Positions 1 to 8,047 are shown, numbered from the stretch's first letter. The stretch: 13,346 nt of DNA from Phycisphaerae bacterium (GCA_002688155.1 NZCH01000083.1:1-13346), one strand, 5' to 3'. Program-made: numbers and translations. Notes: generated from the sequence alone by a model not told the origin.

Positions 1-2
1 AG

Positions 3-959
3 CAGCAGTGCGTGCCGGTGTGTGTGCCGATATGGGACCGCGGCTGCGTGCCGAAACCGATCGAGCCGTTCATGGGCGTGATCGGCGCTGCCTGCGGCGG
101 GCCGCAGCTGTTGCCGGACGCGGATGTGGTCATCGTCGCCGGCGCGGCGTTTGATTATCGCGTAGGTCAGATCGCGCCGTCGGTGCTGCGTGATGATGCG
201 AAAGTGATACGCATTGATGCGGACAGCGCGCAACTGCGCGCTGGGCTCGAAGCAAATGTGTGCATTCAAGGTTCACCCGCGACCGTGCTTGATCAGCTCA
301 CGGGCGCGTGCGCCGCGGCAAACATACCGCCGGCCAGCGACTGGCTCAAAGAAGCGTGCAAACGTCGCGCTGTGCACAGGCAACTGTGCCATGACCGCGC
401 CGCGGCGCTCAAACCCGGCGCGACCGGTGCCGACGTCGCGCTCGCCGTGCAACGAGCGCTCACCGACGACACTATCCTGCTCGTCGACGGAGGCAACATC
501 GGACAGTGGATGCATCAGTTACTGACTGACCATTACCCCAGCCGGTGGGTCACGTGCGGCGCCAGCGGCGTCGTGGGCTGGGGGTTGCCCGGCGCGCTCG
601 CAGCGCGTGCGGCGTATCCGGACGCGCCGGTCATTTTGCTGTCGGGCGACGGCGCGTTTACGTTCACCGTCGCCGAACTCGAATGCGCCGCGAGGCAAAA
701 GCTGCCGTTTGTCGCCGTCGTGGCGGACGATCAGCAGTGGGGCATCTCCGTCACGGCGCACATGCGCGAGTATGACAACGACCTGTACAGCCTTCTGGGC
801 CCCACGAGACTCGATACCGTCGCGCACGGGTTCGGCTGCCACGGGCTGTACTGTGACGATATCACGCAACTCGACGCCGCGCTGCACGCCGCGCTGACAC
901 GCACCGACGCGCCGACGGTCATTCAAGTACCGATCATGCCGAGTTGGCCGGGCGATTGA
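3..959 (+). CDS. Thiamine-diphosphate-dependent enzyme, acetolactate synthase-like (5' truncated by window edge)
   Basis: This is the C-terminal part of a ThDP enzyme of the acetolactate synthase / benzoylformate decarboxylase superfamily. The frame is open to the left edge, so the start and the N-terminal pyrimidine-binding domain with its catalytic Glu lie outside the window; the GTG at 12 is internal. The first ~100 residues read as the central Rossmann-like domain (LLPDADVVIVAGAAFDYRVG, then VIRIDAD). The rest is the PP-binding domain: DGGNIGQW, GASGVVGWGLPGA, then the cofactor motif GDG (645-653), 24 residues and DD (726-731), followed by QQWGI. Family members normally have Asn-Asn or Asn-Asp where DD stands; the first of these positions ligates the Mg2+ that holds the diphosphate. 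The substrate cannot be told from this fragment. It need not be a true acetolactate synthase, since no ilvN or ilvC is nearby. It converges on the next gene across 148 bases. Confidence 0.88.
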   Translation, partial: QQCVPVCVPIWDRGCVPKPIEPFMGVIGAACGGPQLLPDADVVIVAGAAFDYRVGQIAPSVLRDDAKVIRIDADSAQLRAGLEANVCIQGSPATVLDQLTGACAAANIPPASDWLKEACKRRAVHRQLCHDRAAALKPGATGADVALAVQRALTDDTILLVDGGNIGQWMHQLLTDHYPSRWVTCGASGVVGWGLPGALAARAAYPDAPVILLSGDGAFTFTVAELECAARQKLPFVAVVADDQQWGISVTAHMREYDNDLYSLLGPTRLDTVAHGFGCHGLYCDDITQLDAALHAALTRTDAPTVIQVPIMPSWPGD

Positions 960-1107
960 AGCCGGCGAATGTTCCTGGCCACGGACGTGCTGCGCGTTTG
1001 CTGCTGCGTCTGTTCTAGCTCTGAAGGCCAACGCTCCACCTTGCGAATCATGTCCATCGTGCGCTCGTCCGTCATGCTTTTCATGGTGAAATCTCGTCTG
1101 GCGACGG

Positions 1108-2205
1108 TCACGGGTCACCCGCTTGCACCATGCCCGGCGGGACGATGAAGATGCCGTTGATCGTGTCCTTTTGAAAACCGATCAGTGACGGAAACCGCAT
1201 GCCCTGCAGGACGAGCACCTCAAACAACTCGGTGCATCCTTGCGTAAGTTCGACGAAGCCGACGCTTTCACCGGTTTCGATATTGACGGCGTAGACGCCG
1301 CATTTCAGTTCGTCGAGATTCTCTTCAATGGGCAGGCCGCCGAACTCACGTTTTTCGCGGATTTTGGACAGACAGACGAACGCATACTTGTCGACCATCG
1401 CCATCCCGCGCGTATAGCCGGGGAACCGCGCGACCGTATCACGTTTGCCGGTGCGCTCATCGACGGCCTGCAACTCGCCCATGCCCGAGTTGAGCACGAA
1501 AAGCCGGCCGGCATGCAGACGCGGCGAGTGTGGCATCGACAGGTCTTGCGTGACGAGTTCGCCCGACGCCACGTCGATGATCACGCCGCCGTGTGCTTTG
1601 CCCGCCCGCCAGCCCTGTTGTTCGTCGGTTTGCCCCAGTGCGGTGACATACTTTGGCTGCCCGTCGTCCATCGCCATGCCGTTGAGGTGACAGCGGTCTT
1701 CAGCCACCAGCGCGGTGACGAACGGCGGCCGCCACGTGGGCACAAAGCTGTAGTCCGGATCCAGCCGGCACAGACACGAAAACCGCGTGTTGACGATGAT
1801 CAGTTCGTCACGCTTGGGCCCGGCCCAGCCCATCTCGTGCACACGCATGTCGCCGGTCACGTGACATGAGCGCGGCACGAAACACGCGTCGTGTGTGCCC
1901 GGCGGGTCAAGTTGCGGCGCGATGTCCGACGCATTACGCAACACCCACACCTGCCTCTGCGTGCCGATTGCGATCCGGTCACCGTCCATCGCCATGCCCA
2001 TCGGCTGTTCGAAGCTGCGCAGTAACGTAGATATCCGTCCCGCCTGGGCGCGAATCACCATCAACTTGCCCGCCTGGTACGTCGACACGAGCATCGACGC
2101 ACCCAGCGAGGCGAGAAACTGCGCGAAGTCCTCGGAGTACACGTACTCAAACGGCCTGTGCGGCTCGCCGGGCGGCCCTTCGGGTTGTGCGGCGTCGGTG
2201 GCCAT
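1108..2205 (-). CDS. TIGR03032 family protein (DUF4915), probable beta-propeller
   Basis: A 365-residue protein that matches the TIGR03032/DUF4915 family across its length. Seen in order from the start used here: FEYVYSEDF (19-27), STYQAGKL (41-48), FVPTWRPPFVTAL (154-166), AEDRCHLNGMAM (168-179), MPHSPRLHAGRLFVLNSG (224-241), then PGYTRGMAM and LIGFQKD. Repeated short strands separated by Gly/Asp turns fit a beta-propeller. The biochemical role of the family is not established; homologues often sit near TPR or glycosyltransferase-type genes, which are absent here. The start at 2205 (MATDAAQ) places the first family motif 18 residues in. An in-frame ATG at 2280 would add 25 poorly family-like residues, and neither start has a clear Shine-Dalgarno. 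No signal peptide is seen, so it is probably cytoplasmic. It is divergent from the VIT-VWA gene across about 175 bases and ends convergently with the TPP enzyme. Confidence 0.85.
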   Translation of the reverse strand: MATDAAQPEGPPGEPHRPFEYVYSEDFAQFLASLGASMLVSTYQAGKLMVIRAQAGRISTLLRSFEQPMGMAMDGDRIAIGTQRQVWVLRNASDIAPQLDPPGTHDACFVPRSCHVTGDMRVHEMGWAGPKRDELIIVNTRFSCLCRLDPDYSFVPTWRPPFVTALVAEDRCHLNGMAMDDGQPKYVTALGQTDEQQGWRAGKAHGGVIIDVASGELVTQDLSMPHSPRLHAGRLFVLNSGMGELQAVDERTGKRDTVARFPGYTRGMAMVDKYAFVCLSKIREKREFGGLPIEENLDELKCGVYAVNIETGESVGFVELTQGCTELFEVLVLQGMRFPSLIGFQKDTINGIFIVPPGMVQAGDP

Positions 2206-2368
2206 CGATTCCACAGTGTAAGTTCGGCCGCAAAATCCGTTTCGTTGTCTGAAAATCGTCTCACGCATGTGACCGTGCATTTTTTTTCACGCCAGCTGCG
2301 AACATCGCCCACCTCAGTGCGTCGTACTTACAGCGGCGGGGGTGATATTACGTTTGGTTCTTCAAATT

Positions 2369-2376
2369 GGGAGGTG
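2369..2376 (+). promoter_or_regulatory. Shine-Dalgarno that sets the start of the VIT-VWA gene
   Basis: GGGAGGTG is a near-perfect anti-16S match. Its GGAGG core ends 6 bases before the ATG at 2381. This settles the start at 2381 rather than the in-frame GTG at 2342, and the protein from 2381 begins directly with a signal peptide. Confidence 0.85.
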
Positions 2377-2380
2377 CGCG

Positions 2381-4558
2381 ATGCGTACGCACGGGTTGGG
2401 TCTGGTTGCTCTGGCGGTTCTGGTTACCTCGGCGGGTGCGTTTGGGCACGGGATCATCATCGAATCGCACTGGCCCACGCCCGTGCCGACGCCCCGGCCG
2501 CCACTGGACTACCGTATCGAGTCGGTCGACGTCGACGCGACGGTGCGCGATCAGGTCGCCAGCGTGCAGGTCACCCAGACGCTGCGCAACCCGTCACGCG
2601 CGACGATGCAGGTCGAGTACTGGTTCCCGCTGCCCGACCAGGGCGCGATTCAGGACTTCGTGCTGCTCGTTGACGGTAAGGAGTTGCCCGGCAAGTTGCT
2701 GCGCCGCGAAGAAGCGAGACGCATTTACGAAAGTATCGTTCGCTCGCAGAAGGACCCCGCCCTGCTCGAGTACATGGGCATGGGGCTGTTTCGCACCAGC
2801 GTGTTTCCGATTCCCGCCGGCGCGAAGCGCACGATCACACTGCGGTACACACAGGTGTGCAAGCGCGATCACGACGTCGTGTCGCTGACGTACCCGATGT
2901 ACAACCCGCAGAGTGCAGGCCGCCCGATCGAACGGCTGGCCGTCAACGTGAGCATCGAAAGCGGCGCGCCGATCAAGTCCGTGTACAGCCCGTCGCATGA
3001 TGTAACCGTCACCCGCGCCGGTGACCACCGCGCGGCCGTGCATCTTGAACAGCACCACGTCGGCGCGCCGACGGACTTTCGCCTGCTTTACACCGTTGCC
3101 GACGGCGATCTTGGTGCTTCGGTACTCAGTTACCTGGAAGACGGCGAGCACGGGTACTTCATGCTGCTCGCCAGCCCGCGCGTCACGCCCGCCGGGGAGC
3201 CTTCGGCGGGCAAGAACAAGACGATCGTGTGCGTCCTGGACCGTTCGGGTTCGATGGCAGGCCAGAAGATCGAGCAAGCGCGCGGCGCCCTGCGGTTCGT
3301 GCTCAACAACCTCAACGAAGGCGACCTGTTTAACATTGTCGTGTACGACAGCCGAGTCGAAACGTTTCGGCCGGAACTGGAGCGGTTTGACGACACGTCA
3401 CGCAAAGAGGCGCTCGCGTTTGTCGACAACATTCACTCGGGCGGCAGCACGAACATCGACGAAGCGCTGCGCACCGCCATGTCCATGCTGCACGTGGACG
3501 GCCCGCCGGCGTACGTGCTGTTCCTGACCGATGGCCTGCCCACCGCCGGTGAGAAGCGCGAAGTCGCCATCGCCGACAACTGCAAGGCCGCGAACAAAGT
3601 CCGTGCACGGGTGTTCCCCTTCGGCGTCGGGTACGACGTGAACGCGAGACTGCTAGACCGCCTGTCCGCCGGCAACGGCGGCACGAGCGTGTACGTGCAG
3701 CCTGATGAAGACATCGAAGAGGCTGTCGCGAACCTGTACCGCAAGTTCACCACGCCCGTACTGACTGACATTCAGATCACGCTCGACGGCACGACCGTCA
3801 ACCGCGCGTACCCGACACCGATTCCTGACCTGTTCGCCGGAGGGCAGATCGTCTGGGTCGGCAGGTACAGCCAGTCCGGCAACGTCAAGGTGCGCATCAC
3901 CGGCAACGCTGGCGACGCCAAGCAAACGTTCTTTTTCCCTGCGTCACTCGCCGACGTCAACAGCGGCGGCGCGTACGCCTTTGTCGCCAAACTCTGGGCC
4001 GTGCGGCGCATCGGGCAGATCATCGACGACATGGACCTGAACGGCCAGAACAAAGAACTGATCGACGAGCTGGTCGCCCTGAGTACCCGATACGGCATTA
4101 TCACGCCGTACACGTCGTTCCTTGCTGACGAGACGGGTGAACTCGACGCAGTGGCCGGCGCGGACATGGCGTCCAGCCTCGTACGCAGTGAACTAAGTAA
4201 AACGCAAGGCGTGCCCGGCGTTGTTCAGCGACGCGCCAAGGCCCGGTACAAGACCGCCGATCGGGCGCAAAGTGCGGGCGAGTCCGTCATGTTATTCGGT
4301 GACGCCGATGACGGGGCACGTGCACAACATGCCATCCGCCAGATCGGAGACAAGACGTTCTACCGCCGCGACGGTCAGTGGATCGACTCAACCGTCATGC
4401 AGAAGGAGCAGGAGGCCGCCGTCAGGATAATCATGTTCAGCGACGCGTACTTCAAACTCGTTCGAAGCCAATCTGCGGCGCTGAACCGTTACCTCACGTT
4501 CCGGGAGCCGGTGACCGTGCGGATCAAGGGCAAGGTGTATCAGGTGGTAATCGAGTAG
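2381..4558 (+). CDS. Secreted VIT domain / von Willebrand factor A domain protein
   Basis: A 725-residue exported protein of the inter-alpha-trypsin-inhibitor heavy-chain type. A signal peptide covers residues 1 to ~20 (hydrophobic GLVALAVLVTSAGA, likely cut after the AGA). The VIT domain (about 35-165) shows LRNPSRATMQVEYWFPLPDQ, GKLLRREEARRIYES and YTQVC. A VWA domain (about 280-460) follows, with an intact metal-ion-dependent adhesion site: D287-R-S289-G-S291, T357 in GGSTN and D384 in LTDGLPT. Near residues 571-584 is YGIITPYTSFLADE, a hallmark of bacterial VIT-VWA proteins. There is no LPXTG, C-terminal membrane anchor or protease domain, so it is probably periplasmic or surface-associated. 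VWA domains with a complete MIDAS usually bind protein partners through a divalent cation; the partner here is unknown. It stands alone in its transcription unit, with about 520 bases to the next gene on the same strand. Confidence 0.9.
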   Translation: MRTHGLGLVALAVLVTSAGAFGHGIIIESHWPTPVPTPRPPLDYRIESVDVDATVRDQVASVQVTQTLRNPSRATMQVEYWFPLPDQGAIQDFVLLVDGKELPGKLLRREEARRIYESIVRSQKDPALLEYMGMGLFRTSVFPIPAGAKRTITLRYTQVCKRDHDVVSLTYPMYNPQSAGRPIERLAVNVSIESGAPIKSVYSPSHDVTVTRAGDHRAAVHLEQHHVGAPTDFRLLYTVADGDLGASVLSYLEDGEHGYFMLLASPRVTPAGEPSAGKNKTIVCVLDRSGSMAGQKIEQARGALRFVLNNLNEGDLFNIVVYDSRVETFRPELERFDDTSRKEALAFVDNIHSGGSTNIDEALRTAMSMLHVDGPPAYVLFLTDGLPTAGEKREVAIADNCKAANKVRARVFPFGVGYDVNARLLDRLSAGNGGTSVYVQPDEDIEEAVANLYRKFTTPVLTDIQITLDGTTVNRAYPTPIPDLFAGGQIVWVGRYSQSGNVKVRITGNAGDAKQTFFFPASLADVNSGGAYAFVAKLWAVRRIGQIIDDMDLNGQNKELIDELVALSTRYGIITPYTSFLADETGELDAVAGADMASSLVRSELSKTQGVPGVVQRRAKARYKTADRAQSAGESVMLFGDADDGARAQHAIRQIGDKTFYRRDGQWIDSTVMQKEQEAAVRIIMFSDAYFKLVRSQSAALNRYLTFREPVTVRIKGKVYQVVIE

Positions 4559-4795
4559 TTGCCAGGTCCGGGACGTAAGTCCACCGGCCCAAGCGCTCCG
4601 GGCCCAGAACCGCTGTGGTGGCAGCCGCAGCGGGTGCTGGATGTCATGGATTGTCAGAGCAGGCGCTCTTCTTTTGAGTGGTGGGACCTCTCGATGCGAC
4701 AATGTCGCGGGCAGTGTGATTCCCTGAACCGTGAATGTGTGGCGGCGAGTTCTGTAACGCCACGCACGACGCCGTGAAAACGCTGACCAGGTCGA
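4559..4795. other. Gene-poor spacer after the VIT-VWA gene
   Basis: This is the first part of a roughly 520-base stretch between the VIT-VWA gene and the permease gene. I see no coding frame with convincing protein character on either strand. A short GGCCC/GGGCC inverted repeat (4586-4590 with 4600-4604) is the only structure near the stop codon, and it has no following T-run. A GACC-A-GGTC palindrome lies at 4785-4793. No RNA gene or mobile element was recognised. Confidence 0.5.
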
Positions 4796-4993
4796 TCAGC
4801 GACTCTCGATACTGGAGAGGGTCTTCTCACAGCGCTCCACGGCCAATCCACGGGCTCCGCGACAGGCACCGCCATCGCGACGACTCCCTGGGCTTGCGGA
4901 CACGTAGATGAACTGTTCATACCCGTTAGCCTTCCAGTACAGGTTCACGCCACCGCCCGGATCGGGCAGGATTGACGGCATTGGAAAAACAAG
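4796..4993 (-). pseudogene. Possible decayed C-terminal remnant of a small hypothetical gene
   Basis: The - strand frame ending in TGA at 4796-4798 contains a protein-like stretch, LVFPMPSILPDP followed by GGGVNLYWKANGYEQFIYV. It resembles the loosely conserved pattern P-x-P-x-(D/G)GG-V-x-L-x-W-x(4)-Y-E-x-x-I-x-V that I know from small bacterial hypothetical proteins. Downstream the frame continues to ERCEKTLSSIESR, a believable C-terminus. Upstream, toward 5140, the frame loses protein character and runs into the permease promoter and 5' end. There is no start codon with a ribosome-binding site. I read it as the tail of a gene whose 5' part was lost, but it could be chance in GC-rich DNA. 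Confidence 0.3.
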
Positions 4994-5054
4994 CGTTTGA
5001 TGATCCCGCACCGATTTACCGCCCGCTGTCGCGCACCAGCATGGCGATTCGAAA

Positions 5055-5060
5055 TATAAT
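5055..5060 (+). promoter_or_regulatory. Perfect -10 hexamer upstream of the permease gene
   Basis: TATAAT sits 16 bases before the ATG at 5077 in otherwise GC-rich sequence. No good -35 is found 16-18 bases upstream. If it is a real -10, transcription would start near 5067, after the GAGGAG (5061-5066). That would favour translation from the second in-frame ATG at 5119. Confidence 0.35.
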
Positions 5061-5076
5061 GAGGAGTTGATCGCAA

Positions 5077-6423
5077 ATGGCGACACTCCCCCGGGCCACC
5101 GGCCGCGGCTTGACAGCAATGACGTTTCTGCTCGAAACATTACGCCTTGGTCTGACGAATCTGCTTCTGCACAAGATGCGGTCGCTGCTGACGGCGATGG
5201 GAATCATCTTCGGCGTGGCGGCGGTGATCGCGATGGTGGCGATCGGGGAGGGCAACAAACTCCAGTCGCTCGAAGAGATCGGCCAGTTGGGGGCGCGCAA
5301 TATCGTGATGCGGTCGATCAAGCCCACGCAGCCGCCACAGCAGCAGGACAGCAAGCGCGGGTTCATGCTCCAGTACGGGATCACGCGCGAAGACACAACG
5401 CGCATCGAACAGACGGTCAGCAACATCGAGCATCTGGTGCCGATGAAGCGTGTGGCCACACGTGTGTCACACGTGACACAGCGCGTGTCGGCACAGGTGT
5501 TCGGCACGACGCCGCAACTGATGGCCGTGACCAGGTTGCAGGTTGCCCGCGGCCGATACCTCAGCGATTCGGACATGCACAAGTCGGCGAATGTAGCGGT
5601 GCTGGGGGCATCCGTTGCGCGGCGGCTGTTCCCGCTGGAGGACCCGGTCGACAACTGGATTCGTTTCCACAGGCAGTCGTATCGCGTCATCGGCGTACTC
5701 AAGCAGGTGTCGGTGGTCGGCGGCGCCGGGGCACAACAACTGGCGCGTGACCTGGACTTTGACGTGCACATTCCCATGACGGCGGCGCGGTCGCGGTTCG
5801 GCGATCAGACGCGCATTGCCGAAGCCGGCTCGTTCCAGGCGGAGAAGGGGGAGGTTTCGCAACTGTTCGTCGCCATGGTCGACGAATCGCACGTGCTGGA
5901 CGCGGCGGATCAGATTTCGCTGATCATCGGTCGCGAGCACGCCGACAAAGACGATGTCAAAACCATCGTGCCTCTCGCGCTGCTGCAGCAGCAGCAGCGC
6001 ACGCTCCGCATGTTCAACGCGCTGATGACGGCGATCGCGGCGATCAGCCTGCTCGTGGGCGGGATCGGCATCATGAACATCATGCTCGCATCGGTGACCG
6101 AGCGCACGCGCGAGATCGGCATCCGTCGCGCGGTCGGCGCGACGCGCAGGCACATCATCGCGCAGTTTCTCACCGAGACAACCACGCTTTCATCCATCGG
6201 CGGCGCGCTGGGTGTGGGCGTCGGGCTCGGAGCCGTCTTCATGCTGGCGTGGTTCAAACGTGCCTGGCCTGCTGCGTTCACCCAAATGGGCGTGCCCATC
6301 CCCACCGACTGGTCGATCATTGCCGGCCTGACCGTCGCCGTGCTTGTCGGTACCGTGTTCGGCCTCTACCCGGCGATTAAGGCGGCGCATCAGGACCCGA
6401 TCGAATCGCTGCGACATGAATAG
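5077..6423 (+). CDS. MacB/FtsX-type ABC transporter permease
   Basis: A 448-residue inner-membrane permease of the MacB/LolC type (MacB_PCD plus FtsX domains). The first membrane segment is at about 38-57 (TAMGIIFGVAAVIAMVAI). The periplasmic core is at about 60-310. Three C-terminal segments lie near 315-338, 372-393 and 414-432. The cytoplasmic loop ERTREIGIRRAVGATRRHI (from 342) is the family signature that contacts the ATPase, and the end DPIESLRHE is typical. GAGGAG at 5061-5066 supports the ATG at 5077. However, the family usually begins as at the second ATG (5119, MTFLLETLRLGL), so the first 14 residues may not be translated. No ATPase or membrane-fusion partner is encoded beside it. 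MacB-type systems are mechanotransmitters for efflux or lipoprotein/envelope traffic; the substrate is unknown. It converges on murC across 175 bases. Confidence 0.88.
   Translation: MATLPRATGRGLTAMTFLLETLRLGLTNLLLHKMRSLLTAMGIIFGVAAVIAMVAIGEGNKLQSLEEIGQLGARNIVMRSIKPTQPPQQQDSKRGFMLQYGITREDTTRIEQTVSNIEHLVPMKRVATRVSHVTQRVSAQVFGTTPQLMAVTRLQVARGRYLSDSDMHKSANVAVLGASVARRLFPLEDPVDNWIRFHRQSYRVIGVLKQVSVVGGAGAQQLARDLDFDVHIPMTAARSRFGDQTRIAEAGSFQAEKGEVSQLFVAMVDESHVLDAADQISLIIGREHADKDDVKTIVPLALLQQQQRTLRMFNALMTAIAAISLLVGGIGIMNIMLASVTERTREIGIRRAVGATRRHIIAQFLTETTTLSSIGGALGVGVGLGAVFMLAWFKRAWPAAFTQMGVPIPTDWSIIAGLTVAVLVGTVFGLYPAIKAAHQDPIESLRHE
5977..6000 (+). repeat. CAG-repeat hairpin inside the permease gene
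   Basis: GCGCTGCTG (5977-5985) is exactly complementary to CAGCAGCGC (5992-6000), with the loop CAGCAG between them. The segment contains four consecutive CAG codons and encodes LALLQQQQR, just before the second membrane segment. It is both a triplet repeat that could change length by slippage and a stable 9-bp hairpin in the transcript. It may have no role beyond coding. Confidence 0.6.
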
Positions 6424-6598
6424 CGAGTGCGAATGCCGAATGGCTTTACGTCCAGCGCGTTGAGGCGGCACCCCGGGGGCACCTTCGCGAATATCAGGTA
6501 CGGCGTCCCGACCACTTCAAAAAGCACGTCAAAGAACGATCACTGCGTTTTTGCAACAAATATTTCCTGCAGCGATACGGAAGGGCCGGGCGTGCGGG
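6424..6598. other. Convergent spacer between the permease gene and murC
   Basis: A 175-base gap between two converging genes. A direct repeat GGCACC flanks CCGGG near 6466-6482. I see no hairpin with a T-run in either direction, so no factor-independent terminator can be called. A short - strand frame here reads like protein (SFFDVLFEVVGTPYLIFAKV) but has no start codon. Confidence 0.4.
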
Positions 6599-8047
6599 TC
6601 ATGCTGAGCCGGGCATCAGCGCCCGCGCCACGCGCCACACGTCGCCGGCGCCCATGGTGACGACCAGGTCGTCGGGCTGCAGCATCAGCTCGAGTTGTTC
6701 GACGATGGCGTCGAATGGGTAGAGGTGCATGGCCCGGCCGCCGCGGTGGCGGACTTTGTCGACCAGGTCGCCGGCGCGCACGGCGTGCCGCTCTTTCTCA
6801 CTGTCGCGCACGAAATAAATGTGTGGAACGACGATGATGTCGGCCTCGACGAAACTGGCGGCGAACTGATCGAGCAGGAACCGCGTGCGACTGTGCTGGT
6901 GCGGCTGAAAGACGCAAATCAGGCGCCGCGGCTGGTAGTGGCGGCGCAGGGCGCGCAGCGTGGTGTCGATTTCGGTTGGGTGGTGACCGTAGTCGTCGAC
7001 GATGGTGGCGGTGCCGCCGTTGACGGGGCGTTTGCCCAGCAGCTGCATGCGCCGATCGAGCCCGCGGAAGCCGGCGATCGCCTGCTCGATGTCGCGCCAA
7101 TCGGCGCCCAGCCGATGTGCGGTGACAGCGGCGGCGGCGGCGTTGTACGCCATGTGCTCGCCTGGCAGGGGTGCGGACCATTGGGCGACGATGTTGCTGT
7201 CGCGGCGGAGGGTGACCGTTGACGCTAAGCCGCAAGCGGCTTCGACGCGCCAGTCGGCCTGCGGGGCGAAGCCGATCGTTTCGACCTGGCAGGTCAGGTC
7301 TGCCGTCACGGCAAGGCGGTGCGGCATTTCGTGGTTGATTAGCAGCGTGCCGTCACCTGGCGTCTTGCGCGCAAACACGGCAAACGCCTCGACGATGTCG
7401 TCGATGGAATCGTACATGTCCAGGTGATCTTCCTCGACGTTGAGTATCAGCGCGTGCGTGGGGTAAAAGTGATGAAACGAGCGGTCAAACTCACACGCTT
7501 CTGCCACGAGCAGGTCCGATGCACCGCACCGCGCACCGCCGCCGATCTGCGCACACGTGGCGCCGACGATGACCGACGGGTCCAACCCCGCCTGAATCAG
7601 CACGTGGCCCAGCAGCGAGGCGGCCGTGCTCTTGCCATGTGTCCCCGCAACGGCGACGCCGGTCTTACCGATCATCATTTGGCCCAGTAGCTGCGCGTAC
7701 TTGACGACCTTGACGTCGCGCCGCCTGGCCTCAGCGACCTCCGGGTGATCGGGCTTGATCGCGGCGGAAATGACCAGCAGATCGCAATGTTCCGGCAAGG
7801 TGTCGGCCGACTGCTCGGTGGCGACGCCAAACCCGTCGCGCACCAGCGATTCTGTGACCTCGCTTGCCGCGTGGTCGGACCCGGTGCATTTTGCGCCGAC
7901 GTTTCGCGCCAGGTGCGCCAGGCCGGACATCCCGCACCCGCCGATGCCGACAAAATGCAGACGCCTGCCACGCAGGTCCAGCGCGCTTGGCCCGCCGTTG
8001 TCGGCGATGTATTGTGGCGATGTGAGGGTTGTTGCTGTCTCGGGCAT
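6599..8047 (-). CDS. murC: UDP-N-acetylmuramate--L-alanine ligase MurC
   Basis: A 482-residue cytoplasmic ligase that adds L-Ala to UDP-MurNAc with ATP, the first step of the peptidoglycan stem peptide. The N-terminal Rossmann domain shows HFVGIGGCGMSGLAHLA (31-47). The ATP loop is GTHGKST (135-141). The central domain contains VAEACEFDRSF (181-191) and NVEEDHLD (203-210). The C-terminal domain contains DYGHHPTEI and QPHQHSRT, both diagnostic of MurC. Length is normal for the family. The start at 8047 puts about 30 residues before the Rossmann fold; no clear Shine-Dalgarno precedes it. It is not flanked by murG, murB, ddl or ftsQ, so it stands outside a division/cell-wall cluster. The gene implies a peptidoglycan wall in the host. 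An upstream C-tract lies in its presumed promoter region. Confidence 0.96.
   Translation of the reverse strand: MPETATTLTSPQYIADNGGPSALDLRGRRLHFVGIGGCGMSGLAHLARNVGAKCTGSDHAASEVTESLVRDGFGVATEQSADTLPEHCDLLVISAAIKPDHPEVAEARRRDVKVVKYAQLLGQMMIGKTGVAVAGTHGKSTAASLLGHVLIQAGLDPSVIVGATCAQIGGGARCGASDLLVAEACEFDRSFHHFYPTHALILNVEEDHLDMYDSIDDIVEAFAVFARKTPGDGTLLINHEMPHRLAVTADLTCQVETIGFAPQADWRVEAACGLASTVTLRRDSNIVAQWSAPLPGEHMAYNAAAAAVTAHRLGADWRDIEQAIAGFRGLDRRMQLLGKRPVNGGTATIVDDYGHHPTEIDTTLRALRRHYQPRRLICVFQPHQHSRTRFLLDQFAASFVEADIIVVPHIYFVRDSEKERHAVRAGDLVDKVRHRGGRAMHLYPFDAIVEQLELMLQPDDLVVTMGAGDVWRVARALMPGSA

Noticed and set aside
923..1084. Small - strand frame of 53 codons (MKSMTDERTMDMIRKVERW...) just downstream of the TIGR03032 gene
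   Set aside because: Its N-terminal half looks protein-like, but the second half overlaps the TPP enzyme in antisense, there is no clear Shine-Dalgarno, and I recognise no family.
1240..1869. + strand frame of 209 codons opposite the TIGR03032 gene
   Set aside because: It lies wholly within a well-supported - strand gene and shows no recognisable motif.
4586..4604. GGCCC/GGGCC hairpin after the VIT-VWA stop codon as a terminator
   Set aside because: The stem is only 5 bp, the loop is 9 bases and no T-run follows.
5016..5777. Long - strand frame of 253 codons opposite the permease gene
   Set aside because: Composition is Arg/Ser/Cys-rich as expected for antisense of a GC-rich gene, and the + strand has clear family motifs over the same bases.
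6390..6531. Short - strand frame reading FFDVLFEVVGTPYLIFAKV between the permease gene and murC
   Set aside because: It sounds protein-like but is bounded by stops, has no start codon and partly overlaps the permease; too weak to call a pseudogene.
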